A stretch of 64,000 nucleotides of DNA from Perca fluviatilis (lineage: Eukaryota > Chordata > Actinopteri > Perciformes > Percidae). Every line of letters begins with the position of its first letter. The first letter of the stretch is position 1. Location of the stretch: positions 4,830,648 to 4,894,647 of the forward strand of contig NC_053123.1 in the NCBI RefSeq assembly GCF_010015445.1, given 5' to 3'. Of the stretch, positions 11,190 to 64,000 are shown piece after piece. The notes under the pieces are model-generated. The model had not been told where the DNA came from, made no database searches, and was given only the letters and a program-made list of their open reading frames with translations. The position numbers were made by a program, and so were the translations under genes.

Positions 11190-12034
11190 AGTGCTCACAT
11201 TATGCTCATTTTCAGGTTCATAATTGTATTTAGAGGTTCTATCAGAATAGGTTTACATGGTTTCGTTTTCAAAAAACATTTGTTGTACTGCACATTGCTG
11301 CAGCTCCTCTTTTCACCCTGTGTGTTGAGCTCTCTGTTTTAGCTACAAAGTGAGGCATCACACTTCTGTTCCATCTTTGTTGGGAGTCGCACATGTGCAG
11401 TAGCTAGGTAAGGACTACTAGCCAGTCAGAAGCAGAGTATGAGGACGTGCCCTGACAGTACCTAGGTAAGGACTACTAGCCAGTCAGAAGCAGAGTATGA
11501 GGGCGTTCCCTGACAGTATCTAGGTAAGGACTACTAGCCAGTCAGAAGCAGAGATGAGCGTGCCCTGACAGTATTTCGGTAAGGACTACTAGCCAGTCAG
11601 AAGCAGAGTATGAGGGCGTGCCCTTACAGTACCTAGGTAAGGACTACTAGCCAGTCAGAAGCAGAGTATGAGGGCGAGCCCTGACAGTACCTAGGTAAGG
11701 ACTACTAGCCAGTCAGAAGCAGAGTATGAGGGCGTGTCCTGACAGTACCTAGGTAAGGACTACTAGCCAGTCAGAAGCAGAGTATGAGGGCGTGCCACGC
11801 TAGCAGCTAGGCGAGCATTATAACGTGTGTTCCAAAGTGACCACGTTTGTCTCTGAAGTAAAGGCTGGACTACAGTAGAGCTGTTTGGAGCAGTTGGTGA
11901 ACAGGGTTTTCTGTTGGAGATGGTAAGTCCCTTTGGGGGGGACTTTGGGCTTTTTCACTTTGTAAACCTATTACATGCACAAAAAAAGATATATAACACA
12001 ATAAAGGAAAGGGAAAAAGCATAATATGAGCACT
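11190..12034. mobile_element. TTAA-flanked MITE between slc40a1 and wdr75
   Basis: Ends AGTGCTCACATTATGCTC and GCATAATATGAGCACT are inverted repeats with one mismatch in the outer 16 bp, each bordered by TTAA (11186-11189 and 12035-12038). It has piggyBac-like target choice and no transposase, and its interior carries the 59-bp minisatellite at 11396-11802. Confidence 0.75.
11396..11802. repeat. 59-bp minisatellite, seven copies
   Basis: Seven head-to-tail copies of a ~59-bp unit containing TAAGGACTACTAGCCAGTC, then AGAAGCAGAGTATGAGG, at 11407, 11466, 11523, 11580, 11638, 11695 and 11754 (approximate). The third copy has small deletions; the others differ at a few bases. Confidence 0.9.
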
Positions 12035-12038
12035 TTAA

Positions 12039-15000
12039 TATATGTCTACATGTTATTGCTGATATGCATTAAAGAAAACCGTGAGCGTATTGTAATGGTC
12101 CTATCAGGAGTAAGTACCACTTTAAGAGGTTTACATAACACCAAATACCAATGCACTTCTAATCAGTGCTACAATAGTGCCTGTTTGAGTCTCTGTACAG
12201 AGTTTTTACCTTTCAAATGTTCTATCCCAGCATCAGACACCACTTACAGGAATACCTTTCATTGTTTTTTTTTTAACAGCGCAGTAATTATTAAAATGGG
12301 ACTATTTGTGCTGTAGACTTAAGATGTTTTTTTAAGGATTCATACTCAAACAGAAAAATACAGCTGACTGCAGCGAAAGTCCAATATCTCAGGACAGGAA
12401 CTGGGATTCATTAAGTGTGCACAAGGAAAACACATCTTCCTCTTCATGGGCAAGAGCGTTAGTATCGTATCTGCTAAAATAACAAGCACTCACACAGAGG
12501 CAGAATCTCTGGAAAACGGTTTTCTCGGTTTTTGCATGCATGGTCAGAACGGCCGTCAAGGAAAATACTTTTTTGAACTGCAACATCAGAAACAGTATCT
12601 AATGGATACCACTGCTGATAGGGACAGTCTGATAGCTCAATGTCACAAGTCATTTAAAGGTGCACTATGAGTTCCTGCGTGGTTTCAGCGCGATTTCATT
12701 TTTGTCTCAAATCGTAGGCATCTCTCCTCGATCCGCTAGCTGCCTGCCCCCCTGAACACACCGTGAAAAAGCCCGGTCTCGGGAGACAACACAGGGGTCG
12801 TAAACGTCCAACAAAGACTAGGCGCACAGGCTGTGCACCAAAATACAACCAACCACGTTCCAGCCAATCACCGACAAGATGGTTGGGGGATGGGGTGGGG
12901 GGTTAGTGCGCGTTTTCAAAACTCAACAGTCCTCTGGATGCGCATCAAACTAACACATTCCAACATATTTTGAAATTTTAACATACCCCTACATGAGAAT
13001 GTGCAAAAACAAGGGTTAGGGAAAACATCTAGGGGAAGGGAAGGTATTGGGACAGGGCCTTTAAGTCTCAGGAGTCTCAGCTGTCACCTGACCACCTCAC
13101 GGTGACAAGACTGCTGGAAATCACTACGCCCTGCCAAGAAATAGTCCAGCACATTACCCGCCTTGAAACTACAACTTGCTTTTGTACGGAATAAAGAAAT
13201 GAGCTATAACGTTATAACTTAATGACTGGTGAGCTTTAGAGGGGCTGGTCATTGGATTTCTTTTATATTTGGACAGAGCCAGTGTAACCGTTTCCCTGTT
13301 TCCAGCCCTTATGCTAAGCTAAGCTGCTGTACTGATTTTACGTACAAATCAAAGTCTGTTCCCAGGCGTTGTGGAGTATTACTGCATATGTGAAAAAAGT
13401 TTTTATACAAAGCCTATGTGGCTCCGACAGCGTGAGGTCACCCGAGTGGGCGTCAGTTGGGGCTGAAGACTTACAAGTTTGACAATGAAAACGTCTGGGG
13501 GTTTGAAGTTAGAAAGACGGGATCTCACCAGAAAATGAGGAAGGTATCTGAACTTTCTGGAGGGCTCCTAAGAAGAAACATGTATGATGGGCTTATAGTG
13601 ATGTCATTTATACATATGTTCATTTGGTTTATGGTTTATTGCCAATTTTGTTACTATTTTGTTGAATGGTCTGGAATATTGTAGTTAATGGGTCATATTT
13701 TCTTGATTTTTGTCTGCGTGGGTGGTGATGAGAAGGGGGGGTGGTCGTGTTGCAAGTTGTATTTTGTATGTTCCTAAAAAATGAAAAGTTGTTACAAAAA
13801 ACAAAAAAAACAGTAGCAATACAGTAGCCTATATGTACATTTCTATAATGGACAGTCTGTTGCTCAATATGGTGCCTTGCTCAGGAGTGAAAGCAAAGGC
13901 AGCGGACGAAGAAGTCAAGTCAACATGTTCCAAAGTTCCAAAGTTTTAACTAGATTTGACTTTTTCATCCTAAAAGGTGCATTTGAGAGAAAGTAAAGTT
14001 TACCATGAAGAATCAGACAGGGCTTGTTGGGTTTGTAATACTTAGTGGAAGTGCTCCCAGCTCCTCTCAAGAACATAAGTGACAGATAAACAGCTCAGGA
14101 TCCGATAAGGATATATAGCATAGGGTGACCTAGTTTGATCACCAAAGCTTTAGGTCTGTCAAAGAGAGAGATCAGGACAGGCTGGATCTGTCCTCGGTAA
14201 GGGAGGAGGGGGTTCCTGATAGAGGAATTGAAAAACGCTGAGATGAAAGTGTCTTGACCAAAACGTGACTTTCTTCCGATAGAGCTTACTCAGGACATTT
14301 GTTACTCAAGACTCAGCTGAGTCCGACCTGCCTTTACAGCACCAATAACGGGACATTCCAAGGTCCTGGTTTATGCCCAACATTTCCAAGAACTCAACCT
14401 GAAGCTGTGATATGAAATATCATGGGTTGCATTTCCAGGCATTATTACAAAAAATAATGTTATCACTGTTTTTTAAACCTCTCAGTATATGTGCGCCCGC
14501 TCCACCAACTGAGCTAAGATTGTCAAAGTTCACCTGCTTATACAACGTGAGAAATGTCATCTACACACGAAACCTTCCCTGGCCACGACGCTGAATTTCA
14601 TCACACAAAACCTGACAATGGACTCTGGAAGACGCACTGCTGTTGTGAAAAAAAAAAAAGAAATAAGTGAGGGGACATGGGAAAAAGCTTTAAGAAAGGC
14701 TTACATCTTTTTTATTAAATTCATTCATCAAGTATGGAAAAATGGGTACTTGCACATACTGCATATGTGCATGCATACAGAAAGTTTTCACCCCGCAGCT
14801 GGACTTTTTCTGGTTTAAACATGAATCAATGGATCTGAGCTCTACTGTTTATTTTTTTTCAACAAAAAGTATTTCATGTGCAATAAAAAAAAAAAAATAA
14901 TAATTCACCCTACAAATGGATCAAAACAAATGATTGCATAAGTATCCCTTTAACTATGATATACCAAAATCAACACTGGTGCAGCCAGTTGTTTAGTCAA

Positions 15001-15983
15001 GGCATGGCAGTTAAATAAAGCTGTATGTGGCAGGACCAGGTGTATTTTAGGATTTCCCCTACTAGGGGACGATGGTGGATTAGCTCCGCTGATATGAAGA
15101 AGAAATTATAAATTGCTATAATGAGCACACTGCACCAAATTAGAGCATTGCATCTTGAATTGAATCTTATCAATAATTATGTCAGACAAGAAAAGGGTGG
15201 GGAAGACAAAGAAAGTTTTCAGCCAAGTCTGTGACAAGCAAACTGAAAAATGAACAAGCCAGAGGAAGGACACACAAAACATTTACTATGGGCCCAATCT
15301 CCCTCAGAGTTCAGTAAGAACAGCAGTATGGCACGGCCATAGCTGTGTAAGTCAAAGCTCCTAACATACTCCGCTAGTTATTAACAGCAGGCATGTGAGA
15401 CTGAAAGGAAATAAGAGAAGGTTCTGTGGTCTTTTGAAGACAAAAATTGAGCTTTTTGATCAGAAAACTAAACCGGAAATCAGTAAAAACACACCATCCC
15501 CTGCATGAAGTCTGGTTGTGGCATCCATTCCTTCTCTGCAGCAGCAACTCGGAGGTCCCGAAGTCAGCACGTAACAGGGAGCCGTTTTACAAAAGTGATT
15601 TGCGAGCACTGGCTCTAGCTGGAGAGCGAGCGTCACAAATGGGGGCGGTTGACCATTTCAAAAAAAAGATTCAACGTTGCTGAGAAACGTGGAAGTCCTA
15701 CGGAGCCTTTTGCGTGCTTGGATTTGCAAGTATGGTGTTGGTCTAGGCAGCATCAAAAGAAGAGAGAGAGGAAAACGTACATGTTGCAAATGTAGTGATA
15801 GAAGCCTGGAAGTGCAGCAACCAAACTCAAAGCTATGCAGGAATGGCACGAAACACTAATGTTAATAGTCTTAGTCAGAATCCAGACCAATGTAGTCCAG
15901 AGTCTTTGGCAAGACTTAGACTGCTGTTGAGAGATGATCCTCGTCAAACAGAGCAGTTTTACAGAGGACAATTGGGGAGTTGT
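12039..15983. other. Intergenic region between convergent slc40a1 and wdr75
   Basis: About 3.9 kb without a supported gene. Parts look like old dispersed repeats: a block near 12655-13065 with TTTAAAGG at one end and CCTTTAAG at the other, and a block near 13240-13330 ending in GCTAAGCTAAGCTG, which resembles part of 60280-60420. The remaining short ORFs have no family resemblance. Confidence 0.5.
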
Positions 15984-15989
15984 TTTATT
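15984..15989 (-). terminator. wdr75: Candidate wdr75 poly(A) signal
   Basis: AATAAA on the - strand (TTTATT on +), about 315 nt after the wdr75 stop codon and the first good hexamer there. It implies a short 3'UTR that includes a (CA)n run. Confidence 0.5.
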
Positions 15990-16204
15990 GTTCAAATGTG
16001 TAACCTGATACAAACATGTCCACGTTGACTCAAGGCTGTAACTGCTGCCAAAGGAGAGGATACTTGTGCAATCAAATATTTTCTGTTTTGTAATTGCCTA
16101 GAGATTTTTTTTTCCTTTCCAAAAGCAATCCATTCTGATAGAACGACGTAACACAATAAAACATGTCTTAAAACCCAGTGATGTGCTGAAAACTTTCTAT
16201 AGGC

Positions 16205-16206
<2 letters not shown>

Positions 16207-16276
<70 letters not shown>
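16207..16276. repeat. (TG)35 microsatellite in wdr75 3'UTR
   Basis: Uninterrupted TG run 25 bp beyond the wdr75 stop codon; it is (CA)35 in the wdr75 mRNA sense. Confidence 0.95.
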
Positions 16277-16278
<2 letters not shown>

Positions 16279-16301
16279 AGCGTCTTTGCACAGGGTCATG
16301 T

Positions 16302-63228
<46,927 letters not shown>

Positions 63229-63868
63229 AAAAAAAAACTGCAACATTTTGAGTTTTAATATTGTCCTGACACCAGTCTTGATCAATGTCTACATCTTTGG
63301 TATCATGAAACTAAGTGTGCCTTGTTTAAAGAGATGCTGTGGTTAAATTGGATTCATTGCTTGAGCTCTTGTTTATTGCTTTTTTAATATATATTCATAA
63401 TTTTTCTAAAAAAGAATGTGTCTGCTTTTTTATTGTCAGTCTGTGATGACTTGGTTTTGAATAACATTTACCTATTGACTTTTTTTCTCCAAAAGGACTA
63501 TATTGTATATACAAAAATGTAAATGTTTTTATTTTGTTTGCAATGTACCATATTAGCTTGCTTCATTATTTCTGCATCAGGCACCACTTTTGCCTAAAGT
63601 TTGCCTGTGTTGCATACACACACACACACACACACACACTCATCTATTCAATTATCAGCTCCTCTGCCACCTTGTGAGGCGCATGGCAAGGTCTACAGAT
63701 GGCTTTGCAGCACAACTGAATTTTATAGAGCTTTTATTCTGGAAGTAGCCGGAAGTAAGGTTTCTGCCTCTGACTGCTACTTGATACATCCTCCTCCAGC
63801 ATTTATGGAGAACCACGTGATTCCCAGAGAGTTAAGAGTGGGCGGGGTGTTCCATGATTGTACAGTAT
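63229..63868 (+). other. stat4: Probable stat4 3'UTR
   Basis: AT-rich sequence after the stop codon with TTTTTAATATATATTC and ATTTTTATTTTG stretches, a short (CA)n run (63617-63640), and no conserved coding sequence. Confidence 0.5.
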
Positions 63869-63874
63869 AATAAA
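63869..63874 (+). terminator. stat4: Candidate stat4 poly(A) signal
   Basis: AATAAA 640 nt after the stop codon; I saw no canonical hexamer nearer the stop. Another AATAAA lies about 60 bp further on. Which is used cannot be told from sequence. Confidence 0.4.
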
Positions 63875-64000
63875 ACCTTTACTTTGCTTTAAGGAGGAAG
63901 TAAACTATCAATTAATAACTACATACATAAATAAATATGCCTATGAAATACACCCTGATACAAATATATTTACATGCAAATTTAAATATATAAATGAGTC

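Noticed and set aside
12658..13060. A single TTAA-flanked MITE
   Set aside because: TTAA is present at both ends, but the terminal sequences beyond AGG do not match as inverted repeats; probably two unrelated repeat pieces.
8063..15980. Short ORFs between slc40a1 and wdr75 as extra genes
   Set aside because: All are under ~100 codons, with no family motifs, no splice-consistent continuation, and several within repeats.

Overview
Eukaryotic nuclear DNA from a teleost fish. The evidence is three vertebrate genes with GT-AG introns whose spliced proteins match teleost and mammalian family members closely, dense (TG)n microsatellites, and many fish-type DNA transposons, MITEs, SINE-like copies and one LINE. 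The species cannot be named from the sequence; repeat style suggests a spiny-rayed fish. No bacterial operons, CRISPR arrays or viral genes were seen. Layout: (1) 1-10.9 kb, + strand: slc40a1 (ferroportin-1, iron exporter), with 5'UTR iron-responsive element, eight coding exons and 3'UTR. Exon 7 carries a local break that removes about 27 expected residues and shifts the frame. (2) 10.9-16.0 kb: intergenic, between convergent genes, with a TTAA-flanked MITE holding a 59-bp minisatellite. (3) 16.0-41.1 kb, - strand: wdr75 (nucleolar WD40 protein of the small-subunit processome). I reconstructed 21 coding exons that stay in frame through every junction (832 residues). Its introns hold a ~48-bp tandem array, a Harbinger-type element inside that array, a nested SINE/DNA-transposon cluster, a decayed L2-like LINE, and a hAT element with a perfect 8-bp target duplication. 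(4) 41.1-42.1 kb: divergent wdr75/stat4 intergenic region. (5) 42.1-63.2 kb, + strand: stat4 (JAK-STAT transcription factor). I reconstructed 23 coding exons, all in frame (740 residues). Several splice sites are built from or touched by repeats: TG runs beside exons 1 and 3, a (CT)n acceptor at a 21-nt microexon, a retroelement tail forming the exon 18 acceptor, and a MITE whose target duplication overlaps the exon 7 donor. (6) 63.2-64 kb: stat4 3'UTR and flank. The three genes are not a pathway: one exports iron under IRP control, one supports rRNA synthesis and 18S maturation, and one relays IL-12/interferon-type signals. I found no convincing new system. The most useful leads are the slc40a1 exon 7 break, the tandem array with about 30 repeated poly(A)-hexamer and splice-acceptor-like units, and the transposon insertion at the stat4 exon 7 donor.
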